Assembly (NCBI GenBank): GCA_046498185.1
Contig: JAWOBE010000139.1
Coordinates: forward strand, 1-34,306
DNA length: 34,306 bases
Source of the DNA: CAYXDR01 sp046498185
GTDB lineage: Bacteria; Desulfobacterota; DSM-4660; Desulfatiglandales; Desulfatiglandaceae
Reading direction: 5' to 3'
The notes under the pieces are model-generated. The model was given only the letters and a program-made list of their open reading frames with translations. It was not told the origin of the DNA and did no database searches. Below, piece by piece: positions 1 to 7,330 of the stretch. Numbering within the stretch: position 1 is the first letter of the stretch; each line of letters begins with the position of its first letter. The translations under genes were made by a program, and so were the position numbers.

Positions 1-176
1 TTCATAAATAAAGCTATAATTATTGATAGAGGAAATTGAGGGTGCCAAACTAAGCAAACCCCTGTCCGAATATCATCAAATAATATAAATGAACCAATTA
101 TAGAGTCAATAAAATGTAGAAGGATACCGAATATTAAAATTTTTAAAACATCTATAGGTAAAATCGCAATATTCAT
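1..176 (-). CDS. Short hydrophobic open frame, cut by the window edge
   Basis: An ATG at 176 opens a minus-strand frame of 58 codons that is still open at the window edge. The translation begins MNIAILPIDVLKILIFGILL and is rich in Ile, Leu and Phe, consistent with one or two membrane segments. I do not recognise a family. The DNA here is very AT-rich, unlike the TRAP genes beside it, and it lies beyond the point where dctM breaks off, so it probably belongs to a different piece of DNA (insertion, rearrangement or assembly join). No clear Shine-Dalgarno sequence precedes the ATG. It may not be a gene at all. Confidence 0.2.
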   Translation of the reverse strand, partial: MNIAILPIDVLKILIFGILLHFIDSIIGSFILFDDIRTGVCLVWHPQFPLSIIIALFM

Positions 177-301
177 TTGCAAAGATTTCCTAAGACTAGA
201 AAGAAAGATTCCCTCTTTAACGAGTAAGATCTTACCTTTTCATTCCAAATTGCTAAACCTATTTAATCAACAAATAAAACCTGATCTAAAAATTATTTTT
301 G

Positions 302-634
302 TTAATGTTGGCGAATACGGGAAAAAAACAGGCAGGCGAGAATAGAGGTCATGGCCAACCCCCCGCTGAATCTGCCCACCAGGAGTTTCATAACATTCAC
401 GAGCCTCGAGGAGATAACTCCTTCCGCCATAATATTGCCGGCAAGGATGAAGAACGGGACACCCAGAAGCACAAAATTGTCAAGACCGTTGAAAAGTTGC
501 TGAATCAAAGAGGTCAGCGGAATACCGGCGATGAAAAGCAGATAAATCGCACTTGTGACCACGAAAGCCATCGCGATCGGCATGCTCAAAATCAGTAAGG
601 CGAAAAAACACACAATGAGTATTGAAAAACTCAT
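302..634 (-). pseudogene. dctM: Truncated TRAP transporter large permease subunit (DctM), N-terminal part only
   Basis: The first 104 or so residues match the N-terminus of DctM, the 12-14 helix permease of tripartite ATP-independent periplasmic transporters: a hydrophobic start, a segment with LLGVPFFILAGNIM, and GGLAMTSILACLFF. Intact DctM proteins are about 420-440 residues and normally continue into a small-residue loop (SGSS-like) right after this phenylalanine pair. Here the frame reads SRIRQH and stops, and the DNA changes to AT-rich sequence. Shifting by one base in either direction at the adjacent A7 run does not restore a DctM-like continuation, so this is a true break and not a simple frameshift. 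The start overlaps the dctQ stop by 4 bases (ATGA), typical of translational coupling. The transporter cannot work with this copy unless the break is an assembly error. Confidence 0.8.
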
Positions 635-1143
635 CGGTCTTTCTTCCTCACTCTCACAAAAGGTTCACCCTTTATAAGGGACCGCAGATGCTTGGCCGAA
701 AGAATGAAAAACCGAACTCCCATGGGCACGGCAAGCAAAGGGATCGGAAGATATGGAAAGAACATAGGAATTTGCAAAGCAGGAGTTTTAACCCCGAAAG
801 ACCTGATTTGCGAGATGTGCTGAAATCCATAAACCACAACCAAAACAGCCGCGATGCCTGAAACGAAAAACGCGGCAGACTTCAGAAGATGGGCAACCTT
901 GTCGGGGGCATACTCGGTCACGGCCTCCATGGAGAAATGGCTTCCGTATTTAACACCGATGGCTGCACCCAGATAAGTCACCAGGACGAGCGTATAGTTG
1001 GCAGATTCCTGAAACCACGGGAAACTATATGAAACGGTGTAGCGTAGAAACGTCTGGATAAAGGTCACTAGGCAGATGGCGAGCAAAACCAAGCCCGCCA
1101 TCCCCTCCTCGATCCTGTTGAGTTTTTTGATCAAATAATCCAT
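631..1143 (-). CDS. dctQ: TRAP transporter small permease subunit (DctQ)
   Basis: This membrane protein of about 170 residues has four hydrophobic segments, the usual DctQ topology, with the family's Trp-rich stretch FPWFQESANY near residue 43 after the first helix pair and a basic C-terminus. DctQ links the periplasmic binding protein to the DctM channel in Na+-driven uptake of carboxylates. It lies between dctP (45-base gap from this start) and dctM (4-base overlap), the canonical dctPQM order. I chose the ATG at 1143 because an upstream TTG at 1176 gives an 11-residue extension of no hydrophobic or family-like character; neither start has a strong Shine-Dalgarno sequence, so translation may depend on the preceding gene. 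Confidence 0.88.
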   Translation of the reverse strand: MDYLIKKLNRIEEGMAGLVLLAICLVTFIQTFLRYTVSYSFPWFQESANYTLVLVTYLGAAIGVKYGSHFSMEAVTEYAPDKVAHLLKSAAFFVSGIAAVLVVVYGFQHISQIRSFGVKTPALQIPMFFPYLPIPLLAVPMGVRFFILSAKHLRSLIKGEPFVRVRKKDR

Positions 1144-1188
1144 TCGCGTCAAACCGCGGGGACTTTGTGAGGACAACCACAGAAAAAT

Positions 1189-2199
1189 TTATTTTTCGGC
1201 CGAATAATCGTGGATCTTCTGTACAAAAAAGTCGTACCATTCGGCCCCGTATATCTCCCTGTATTTGTCATGAACAGGTTGGACCGCGCATTTGAACGCT
1301 TCCTTCTCTTCATCGGAAAGGGTAACCACCGCCACTCCCTCGCCCTTCACTTTTTCAAGGGCCTGCACCCTGTTCTCCGCATTTTTCTCTCTGTTAACAG
1401 TAACCTGGACATCGGCCGCCTCTCTGAAAAGCTTTTGATGCTCGGCTTTCAATGAATCCCAGAACCTCTTGTTCACGACCACCGGGCACTCGGTCAGGAT
1501 GTGGCTTGTGAGCGTCGCATATTTGTTGACTTCGATGAATTTCATCATCATAGAGGTGAAAATAGGATTATCCTGCCCATCTATAACCTTCTGCTGAAGG
1601 GCATTATAGATTTCCGGAAAAGGCAAAGGGGTGGGATTTGCACCAAGAGCCTTGAAGGTATCTATAAACAACGGGCTTTCAATGACCCTGATTTTGAGTC
1701 CACTCAGATCTTCAGGTCTTCTGACCGGTCTTTTGGAATTGGTCAGATCCCGGAATTCATTTTCGGTGTAACCGATGAACACGAACCCTTTCTGTTCGCA
1801 GTACGATGCGAACCTGGCCTTCACTTCCTCGTCGTCGAGGACATTGTAGGCGACTTCACGGTTCGGATAAATAAACGGAAGCTCAATAATACCCATTTCA
1901 GGCACGAAATTGCTGAGAACCCCGGCGGTGACCGCGGTCATATGAAGTGTGCCGCCCTGGACCTGCTCGGTCATGGATCGCTCTCCACCCAGCTGCCCCA
2001 TTGGAAAGACCTGTACCTCTATCTCGCCCCCGCTGTTTTCATTGACATGCTCAGCGAATGCAAGCGCCCCGAGATGCTGTGGGTGGACCGGTGGTCCCAC
2101 ATGGCCATATTTGACGATAATTTTTGCATTTACACTTGATAAGGCGATAAATGAACAAATAATTGCAGCCAAAAAAGAAAATGAAAATAATTTTGTCAT
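1189..2199 (-). CDS. dctP: TRAP transporter periplasmic solute-binding protein (DctP family)
   Basis: This 336-residue protein captures a carboxylate-type ligand in the periplasm for the DctQM membrane pair. It starts with a clear Sec signal peptide (MTKLF, hydrophobic core, Ala-rich cleavage site before KIIVKYGHVG). DctP hallmarks follow: AFAEHVNENSGGEIEVQVFP, then LSGLKIRVIESPLFIDTFKALGA with the Arg (IRV) that normally binds the substrate carboxylate, and the segment PLPFPEIYNALQQKVIDGQDNP, where the family reads EvYtALqqGvvDGqEnP. The ATG at 2199 is preceded by GGAGG (2209-2213) nine bases upstream, which decides it over an in-frame ATG at 2217. The substrate cannot be told from sequence alone. 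Confidence 0.93.
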   Translation of the reverse strand: MTKLFSFSFLAAIICSFIALSSVNAKIIVKYGHVGPPVHPQHLGALAFAEHVNENSGGEIEVQVFPMGQLGGERSMTEQVQGGTLHMTAVTAGVLSNFVPEMGIIELPFIYPNREVAYNVLDDEEVKARFASYCEQKGFVFIGYTENEFRDLTNSKRPVRRPEDLSGLKIRVIESPLFIDTFKALGANPTPLPFPEIYNALQQKVIDGQDNPIFTSMMMKFIEVNKYATLTSHILTECPVVVNKRFWDSLKAEHQKLFREAADVQVTVNREKNAENRVQALEKVKGEGVAVVTLSDEEKEAFKCAVQPVHDKYREIYGAEWYDFFVQKIHDYSAEK

Positions 2200-2640
2200 G
2201 AGATTTCGCCTCCACATAAATGGTTACTTTTAATAGCAAATTCCATCACTTAAATAAAATACTGATACTAGATAAAAATTAACATAAAGAAAGATGATGG
2301 ATTTTTATAAGCTGAAATTCGAAGCGTTTCCTTTCAAAATAAAAAGCATAGAAATCCATTGTTTTCCTGTCAAGAGAAAACACTTTGGATCTGAGTGCTC
2401 GAAGATAGGCTCCAGGGAATAATCCCCCCGGCACCAAGCGAATAAATAACAAGAAATACGGAGAAATTATCAATGGGGATTGAATTATGATAAATTCTGG
2501 AATAAATATTCGGTACGTGGTATCTTGCAAATATTTTGGATTTTACGGTCGACGACACCTAGATGTTTCTTTAATTCAATCAGTTGTAGCAGGTGCGTCG
2601 GTACGGGATGCGCACACCTTCAATACGAAAGGTGGACAAT
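2200..2640. promoter_or_regulatory. Divergent intergenic region between dctP and the cNMP-domain gene
   Basis: This 441-base gap separates two divergent operons and must hold promoters for both. It is AT-rich near dctP (2220-2360). The rest shows no convincing gene on either strand; open stretches here lack ribosome-binding sites and family character. I searched for sigma-54 GG/GC pairs, common in front of TRAP operons, and saw none that is convincing. Confidence 0.4.
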
Positions 2641-3108
2641 ATGGAACGCTCTGAGATAATCAACGTCTTAAAAAGCTGCGACCTTTTCGGCGCCCTGGAG
2701 GAAGACGAGATGGAGCGAATTTCCGCAATCTGCGGCCAGGCTGAATTCGAGCCCGGTGAGTTTATATTTTCGCAGGGTGATATCTCCGGCTGTCTCTATG
2801 TAATAGCTGAAGGCTCGGTTCGGCTGGAGCGCCAGGTCGATCTCGGTCAGAGAAAGGGATCGGTAACCATCGACCGCCTTGGCCCCGGCCGCGCATTTGG
2901 ATGCTGGCCGGTGCTGCTTGGGGAAGATTACTCTCTCTTGTGTTCCGTGGTCTGCCTCAAGGCCGCCGCTTTGATTTCAATAGAAGGTGGGCCGCTGAAG
3001 GAAATGATGGCAGCCGACAAAGCCCTGGGGTTCCGAGTCCTCGAACGTCTCTGCAGGATATTGAGATCCCGGATGTCCGGCGTTTACGGGGCATTGGAAA
3101 AATTGTGA
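2641..3108 (+). CDS. Stand-alone cyclic-nucleotide-binding-domain protein
   Basis: This 155-residue protein is essentially one cupin-like cNMP-binding domain: LFGALEEDEMERISAICGQAEFEPGEFIFSQGD matches the start of the CRP/FNR sensor fold (split by me for reading; residues about 13-45), followed by LYVIAEGSVRLER and a GPGRAFGCWPVLL segment, where CRP proteins have the ligand loop GELALL. There is no room for the helix-turn-helix domain of CRP/FNR regulators, so it is unlikely to bind DNA by itself. The start at 2641 follows AAAGGTGGACAAT, a good ribosome-binding site; longer upstream starts have none. Twelve bases separate its stop from the NuoE-like ATG and both genes carry the same AAAGGTGG site, so it is the first gene of that operon and may tune the redox module by protein contact or ligand sensing. 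Confidence 0.85.
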   Translation: MERSEIINVLKSCDLFGALEEDEMERISAICGQAEFEPGEFIFSQGDISGCLYVIAEGSVRLERQVDLGQRKGSVTIDRLGPGRAFGCWPVLLGEDYSLLCSVVCLKAAALISIEGGPLKEMMAADKALGFRVLERLCRILRSRMSGVYGALEKL

Positions 3109-3120
3109 AAGGTGGTGCTG

Positions 3121-3651
3121 ATGGCTCAATCCGAAAATAGCCTAGTTGATGAAGATGAAGCGCTCGGCCGCGTTGAAGATACTCTTCAAAACGAAACAAG
3201 AGACAGGGCCAACTTGATCCCGATGCTTCAGACCGTCCAGCGTATATGCACTTATATTCCCGAACCCGCAGTGAGACTTTTGTCCAAGCACTTCGACATC
3301 AGCCCATGTGAGGTTTACGGTGTTGCAACTTTTTACAATCAATTCCGTTTCAATCCCCCGGGCCGCCATCAAATCAAAGTCTGCATGGGAACCGCGTGTC
3401 ACGTCCGTGGCGGGGATATCATCCTTGAAAATTTTGCCAGAAAACTCGAGATAGCCGAAGGAGAAACAACCGAAGACCGCGAATTCAGCCTGGAACGGGT
3501 CGCCTGCGTGGGCTGCTGCGCACTTGCGCCTGTAGCTGTCATTGGAGACACGGTGCATGGTAAAATGGCGCCCAGTAAGGTTGAAGGCCTCATCCTGGGT
3601 TTTCAAATAGAAAAGGACCGCGCGGAAAGGGAGAAAACTGAAGATGACTGA
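3121..3651 (+). CDS. nuoE: NADH-dehydrogenase-like [2Fe-2S] subunit (NuoE/HoxE/HndA type)
   Basis: This 176-residue thioredoxin-fold subunit carries one [2Fe-2S] cluster. The ligands are visible as C88 and C93 (KVCMGTACHVRG) and C129 and C133 (RVACVGCCALAP), the C-x4-C ... C-x3-C pattern of NuoE. The N-terminal helical part (IPMLQTVQRICTYIPEPAV, then SPCEVYGVATFYNQFRF) is also typical. It passes electrons to or from the flavin of the NuoF-like partner encoded next, whose ATG overlaps this gene by 8 bases. The ATG at 3121 follows AAAGGTGG by 6 bases, so I prefer it to the GTG at 3112. In complex I the same protein is a subunit of the NADH input module; the lack of other nuo genes favours a soluble hydrogenase or formate dehydrogenase complex. 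Confidence 0.93.
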   Translation: MAQSENSLVDEDEALGRVEDTLQNETRDRANLIPMLQTVQRICTYIPEPAVRLLSKHFDISPCEVYGVATFYNQFRFNPPGRHQIKVCMGTACHVRGGDIILENFARKLEIAEGETTEDREFSLERVACVGCCALAPVAVIGDTVHGKMAPSKVEGLILGFQIEKDRAEREKTEDD

Positions 3652-5581
3652 ACAGAATGAGCCCTTTCGCATTCGGGAAAACTACCAACGATTGCGCCTT
3701 AAAGCCGAAGAGAAAGCGACAGCTGCGGCAGGGTCGGGCGAGCCCGTGATCACCGTCGCGATGGCTACTTGCGGTATTGCCTCCGGGGCTATCGACACCT
3801 ATAACGCAATCAAAGAGACCCTGCAGGAACTCGGCCTTCAAGTCAGGCTGCGTACTGTAGGCTGTACCGGGCATTGCTACGCGGAGCCCGTGGTGATCAT
3901 CGACTATCCCTCCTCCGGGTTTCCACCGCTCATGTACCATGGAGTAAGCGCCGGAAAGGCCAAGATGATCGTCAAGTCCTTTCTCCGGGACGGAGACCCC
4001 CTCTTCGAACATGTTATGGGCGCCACCACCGAATCCGAAGATTTCCCCGGGGTAATGGATTTTCCACGGTTCAACCGTGAAAAACGCGTTATCATGGAGA
4101 CCTGCGGAATCGTTGATCCTGATGATATTTTCGAATATATCGAACACGGTGGCTATGCAGCCCTCGCGCAAACCCTGGAAACACCCCCGGATCAAATTAT
4201 AGAAACGATCAGGTCTTCCGGATTGAGGGGCAGGGGAGGTGCGGGCTTCGAAACAGGCCGTAAATGGGACTTGGCCTCAAAAGCTCCCGGAGATCGAAGG
4301 TATGTCATCTGTAATGCGGACGAAGGAGACCCCGGGGCCTACATGGATCGAACAGTGCTTGAAAGCTCTCCGCATCAAGTCATCGAGGGCATAGCGATCT
4401 GTGCGTATGCCGTAGGTGCCGCCGAGGCTATAATGTATATAAGGGCTGAGTATCCCCTCGCGGTTTCAACGGTGGAACGCGCGCTGAAGCAGGCCGAAAA
4501 AAGGAACCTGATCGGCGCCAATATATTCGGTACTGATTTTTCGCTTAATATCCGAGTCTTTAAAGGTTCCGGCGCCTTCGTGTGCGGAGAAGAGACGGCA
4601 CTTATCGCCTCGATCCAGGGAGAGCGTGGAACTCCTCGTTACAGGCCTCCCTACCCGGCCTCCCATGGTCTCAACGGAGCCCCGACGGTTATAAACAACG
4701 TGAAGACCTTGGCCTCGGTTCCTCCAATAATATCCAGGGGTGCCGAATGGTACCGTGGTATAGGATCCTCGGGCAGCCCGGGCACCGCTGTTTTTTCGGT
4801 GGTTGGAGACGTGGTTCATCCCGGCCTCGTCGAGATACCCACGGGTATAAGCCTGCGTTCGTTGATATTCGAGGTTTGTGGAGGAATACCACGCAAGAAA
4901 AAATTCAAAGCCGTGCAGATCGGCGGCCCGTCCGGTGGATGTCTTTCCGAAAAGTTCCTGGATGTTCCTGTCGATTTCGATTCGTTGAGAGAAGCCGGGG
5001 CGATGATGGGCTCCGGCGGTATCGTCGTGATGGACGAAGATTCCTGTATGGTTGATGTGGCGCGTTATTTTCTTGAATTCACGCGCAATGAATCCTGCGG
5101 AAAATGCACTTTTTGCCGCATCGGCACTGCGCAACTTCTGGAAATTTTGAACCGCATTACTATTGGAGAAGGGAAAGAGGGGGATCTCGAAACACTCGAG
5201 GAACTCTGCGAGGACATCGCCGCAGGATCCCTGTGTGCGCTTGGAAGGACAGCGCCGAATCCGGTATTGACTTCTCTGCGTTATTTCAGGAGGGAATACG
5301 AGGCACACGTAATGGAAGGCCGCTGCCCGGCCTGTGTGTGCCGGGCGTTGACGGCATACTACATAGATCTTGACCGATGCGCCAGAGGTTGTGATGCATG
5401 TGTAGGGTGCTGCCCGGTAGAGGCGATTTTTACCACCGCAAACCGTAAAAAGGGCGTGGACCAGACGTTATGTGTCAAATGCGGTGAGTGTGCAGTGGCC
5501 TGCCCCCCTGAATACGATGCGGTCAGGAAGGTTTCTCCGCCAAACCTTGCGCCCATAGTACCAAAACCTGTCACAGAGTAA
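3644..5581 (+). CDS. nuoF: NuoF/HndC-type NAD(H)-binding flavin and Fe-S subunit with C-terminal 2x[4Fe-4S] ferredoxin domain
   Basis: This 645-residue protein has the HndC/HydB architecture. Residues about 35-125 form a thioredoxin-like [2Fe-2S] domain (C43, and C74/C78 in GCTGHCYAEP). Residues about 150-480 are the FMN/NAD module: GLRGRGGAGFETGRKW at 193-208 and NADEGDPGAYMDR at 224-236, then an SLBB-like segment. C485, C488, C491 (ESCGKCTFCRIG) and C531 bind a [4Fe-4S] cluster. Residues about 575-630 are an extra bacterial ferredoxin domain; its second set is a regular CVKCGECAVACP, while the first reads C-x3-C-x2-C-x3-CP, one residue longer than usual. An additional C-P-A-C-V-C group sits at 561-566. 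The N- and C-terminal additions are absent from complex I NuoF and point to a bifurcating hydrogenase or formate dehydrogenase partner. It overlaps the NuoE gene by 8 bases. Confidence 0.93.
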   Translation: MTEQNEPFRIRENYQRLRLKAEEKATAAAGSGEPVITVAMATCGIASGAIDTYNAIKETLQELGLQVRLRTVGCTGHCYAEPVVIIDYPSSGFPPLMYHGVSAGKAKMIVKSFLRDGDPLFEHVMGATTESEDFPGVMDFPRFNREKRVIMETCGIVDPDDIFEYIEHGGYAALAQTLETPPDQIIETIRSSGLRGRGGAGFETGRKWDLASKAPGDRRYVICNADEGDPGAYMDRTVLESSPHQVIEGIAICAYAVGAAEAIMYIRAEYPLAVSTVERALKQAEKRNLIGANIFGTDFSLNIRVFKGSGAFVCGEETALIASIQGERGTPRYRPPYPASHGLNGAPTVINNVKTLASVPPIISRGAEWYRGIGSSGSPGTAVFSVVGDVVHPGLVEIPTGISLRSLIFEVCGGIPRKKKFKAVQIGGPSGGCLSEKFLDVPVDFDSLREAGAMMGSGGIVVMDEDSCMVDVARYFLEFTRNESCGKCTFCRIGTAQLLEILNRITIGEGKEGDLETLEELCEDIAAGSLCALGRTAPNPVLTSLRYFRREYEAHVMEGRCPACVCRALTAYYIDLDRCARGCDACVGCCPVEAIFTTANRKKGVDQTLCVKCGECAVACPPEYDAVRKVSPPNLAPIVPKPVTE

Positions 5582-5600
5582 ACTCGAAAGGCCTCTTAAT

Positions 5601-6272
5601 ATGGTCACCTTTAATGTCGACGATAAAAATCTTTCAGCCCCCGAAGGGACACCGCTTCTTCAAGCATGCCTCGATAACGGCATCTACATACCTAATTTAT
5701 GTTATCTTCCTGGTGATGAGCACCCCCCGGCATCATGCCGTCTCTGCATGGTCGAGGTTTCCGGTACACCAGCACCGGTGCCCGCCTGCACGGTTCCGGT
5801 GACCGAAGGGCTTATCGCATATACCGGGACGGATCGAGTCCGCCGCCTTCAACGATCAGCGATTAAACTCCTTTTATCAAACCACCGGGTTGAATGCGCC
5901 CGCTGCAGTGCAAACAAGCGGTGCGCCCTTCAAAAGATGGCAAAATTTTTGAAAGTCGGGCTCAACCGCGGAAAACTTGCAGACCTTGTCCAGGAGCCCC
6001 GGAAAAAAGAGGAAGAACATCCCTATCTCAAATATCATCCAGCCCGGTGTGTTCTTTGCGGAAGATGTGTACGGATGTGCAGCCGCCTGCATCCCCGGCC
6101 TCTGCTATTTTTCGCCGGAAGAGGTTTGTGCACCCACATCAGTTTCTTCGGAACCGATGAAAATTCCGCCGCCGTTTGTACCAGCTGCTTCGCCTGTGTG
6201 GAAATATGCCCTGTGGGTGCGCTCGAAAAAAGACAGGACAGCGCGGAAAACACCGGGGACGAAAAGACGTGA
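5601..6272 (+). CDS. HoxU/NuoG-N-terminal-like Fe-S subunit
   Basis: This 223-residue electron-transfer subunit corresponds to the N-terminal quarter of NuoG or to HoxU. A plant-type [2Fe-2S] domain uses C34, C46, C49 and C63. H95, C99, C102 and C108 form the His-Cys3 [4Fe-4S] site, and two regular [4Fe-4S] sites follow at C150/C153/C156/C160 and C193/C196/C199/C203. The molybdopterin domain of NuoG or of formate dehydrogenase is absent, and so is the H-cluster domain of an [FeFe] hydrogenase, so this gene ends where a catalytic part might have begun. It lies 19 bases after the NuoF-like gene and would wire it to a catalytic subunit encoded elsewhere. The next gene, dusB, starts 2 bases after the stop and is probably co-transcribed without a functional link. 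Confidence 0.92.
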   Translation: MVTFNVDDKNLSAPEGTPLLQACLDNGIYIPNLCYLPGDEHPPASCRLCMVEVSGTPAPVPACTVPVTEGLIAYTGTDRVRRLQRSAIKLLLSNHRVECARCSANKRCALQKMAKFLKVGLNRGKLADLVQEPRKKEEEHPYLKYHPARCVLCGRCVRMCSRLHPRPLLFFAGRGLCTHISFFGTDENSAAVCTSCFACVEICPVGALEKRQDSAENTGDEKT

Positions 6273-6274
6273 TC

Positions 6275-7330
6275 ATGCCCGACGCTTCTCCTTACGCCAG
6301 TACAGAACCCCCGACGAACAGCCAGAACACAACACCGAAAAGCCACTTCAAGGATCTCATTATCGGCGGGCTCAGACTGGACAACTGGACCGTGATGGCT
6401 CCTATGGCCGGGATAACGAATTTACCGTTCCGGTTTATAGCAAAGAAAATGATGGCCGGCCTCGTGACAACAGAAATGGTGAGCGCCGCCGGCCTTGTCC
6501 GGAGACAAAAAGCCACGTTGTCTTACCTGAAAACGAATTCGGCCGAACATCCTCTCGCCGTTCAAATTTTCGGCTCCGATCCCGATGAAATGGCGTCGGC
6601 TGCCTCCATCGCCGCAGAAAGCGGAGCCGCCATGATAGATGTGAACATGGGATGCCCTGCCCGAAAAGTAGTGAAAACCGGGGCGGGCAGCGCGCTTCTC
6701 AAGGATCATCGCCGCGCCGAAAGGATCGTTTCGGCCATTCGCAATGCTATAGATATTCCCCTCACGGTTAAAATGCGATCCGGCTGGTCCCCCGCGGAAA
6801 CGGTCGTTCACGATTTTGCTCATATGTTCGAAAATTGCGGGGTTGATGCAATAACCTTGCATCCACGCTTTGCCTCTCAGGGCTTTTCCGGGGTTGCCGA
6901 CTGGACGCTGATTCGCGCGCTCGCTTCAGCCATCCGCATTCCCGTGATTGGTAACGGTGATATTATCCGGCCGCGATCGGCTTTCGATATGATGAAAACA
7001 ACCGGGTGCAACGGCGTGATGGTCGGACGAGGAGCTGTAGGTAACCCATGGATTTTCCAGCAAATTTTGTCGGTAGATCATTTCGGCTGCTACGAAGAAC
7101 CCACCTTGGCCGAAAGAAAAAGTATTATTCTTGAACACCACCGCCTTCTGCTGGATCATTATGGCGCCGGAACCACATCCCGGTTGATGCGGGGGCTTAT
7201 GCTGTGGTATACGAAAAATTTACCGCACAGCAGTCGATTCCGTGGCGCATTCACCGGCATTCAAGACCTTCCCGGTCTCATCCGGGGTCTCGATGCCTAT
7301 TTCAAATTCCTCCAGGAGAAAAAGATTTGA
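6275..7330 (+). CDS. dusB: tRNA-dihydrouridine synthase (DusB family)
   Basis: This 351-residue FMN enzyme reduces specific uridines in tRNA to dihydrouridine with NADPH. The TIM-barrel signatures are all there: MAPMAGITNLPFRF near residue 41, NMGCPARKVVKTGAGSALL around residue 128 with the catalytic Cys, TVKMRSGW, IPVIGNGDI and GVMVGRGAVGNPWIF. About 30 N-terminal residues before the barrel are Ser/Thr/Pro-rich and probably disordered, if the ATG at 6275 is right; no good ribosome-binding site precedes it, so coupling with the upstream stop is likely. Its stop TGA overlaps the TTG start of the ispH fusion (TTGA). Confidence 0.93.
   Translation: MPDASPYASTEPPTNSQNTTPKSHFKDLIIGGLRLDNWTVMAPMAGITNLPFRFIAKKMMAGLVTTEMVSAAGLVRRQKATLSYLKTNSAEHPLAVQIFGSDPDEMASAASIAAESGAAMIDVNMGCPARKVVKTGAGSALLKDHRRAERIVSAIRNAIDIPLTVKMRSGWSPAETVVHDFAHMFENCGVDAITLHPRFASQGFSGVADWTLIRALASAIRIPVIGNGDIIRPRSAFDMMKTTGCNGVMVGRGAVGNPWIFQQILSVDHFGCYEEPTLAERKSIILEHHRLLLDHYGAGTTSRLMRGLMLWYTKNLPHSSRFRGAFTGIQDLPGLIRGLDAYFKFLQEKKI

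Noticed and set aside
302..340. Frameshift at the A7 run as the cause of the short DctM
   Set aside because: Adding or removing one base gives non-DctM residues and an early stop, so the break is not a homopolymer error.
1501..2139. 212-codon plus-strand frame inside dctP
   Set aside because: Antisense to a complete DctP with signal peptide and substrate motif; no family character.
4466..5308. 280-codon minus-strand open frame inside the NuoF-like gene
   Set aside because: It is antisense to a clear NuoF with all Fe-S ligands, has no ribosome-binding site and no recognisable domain.
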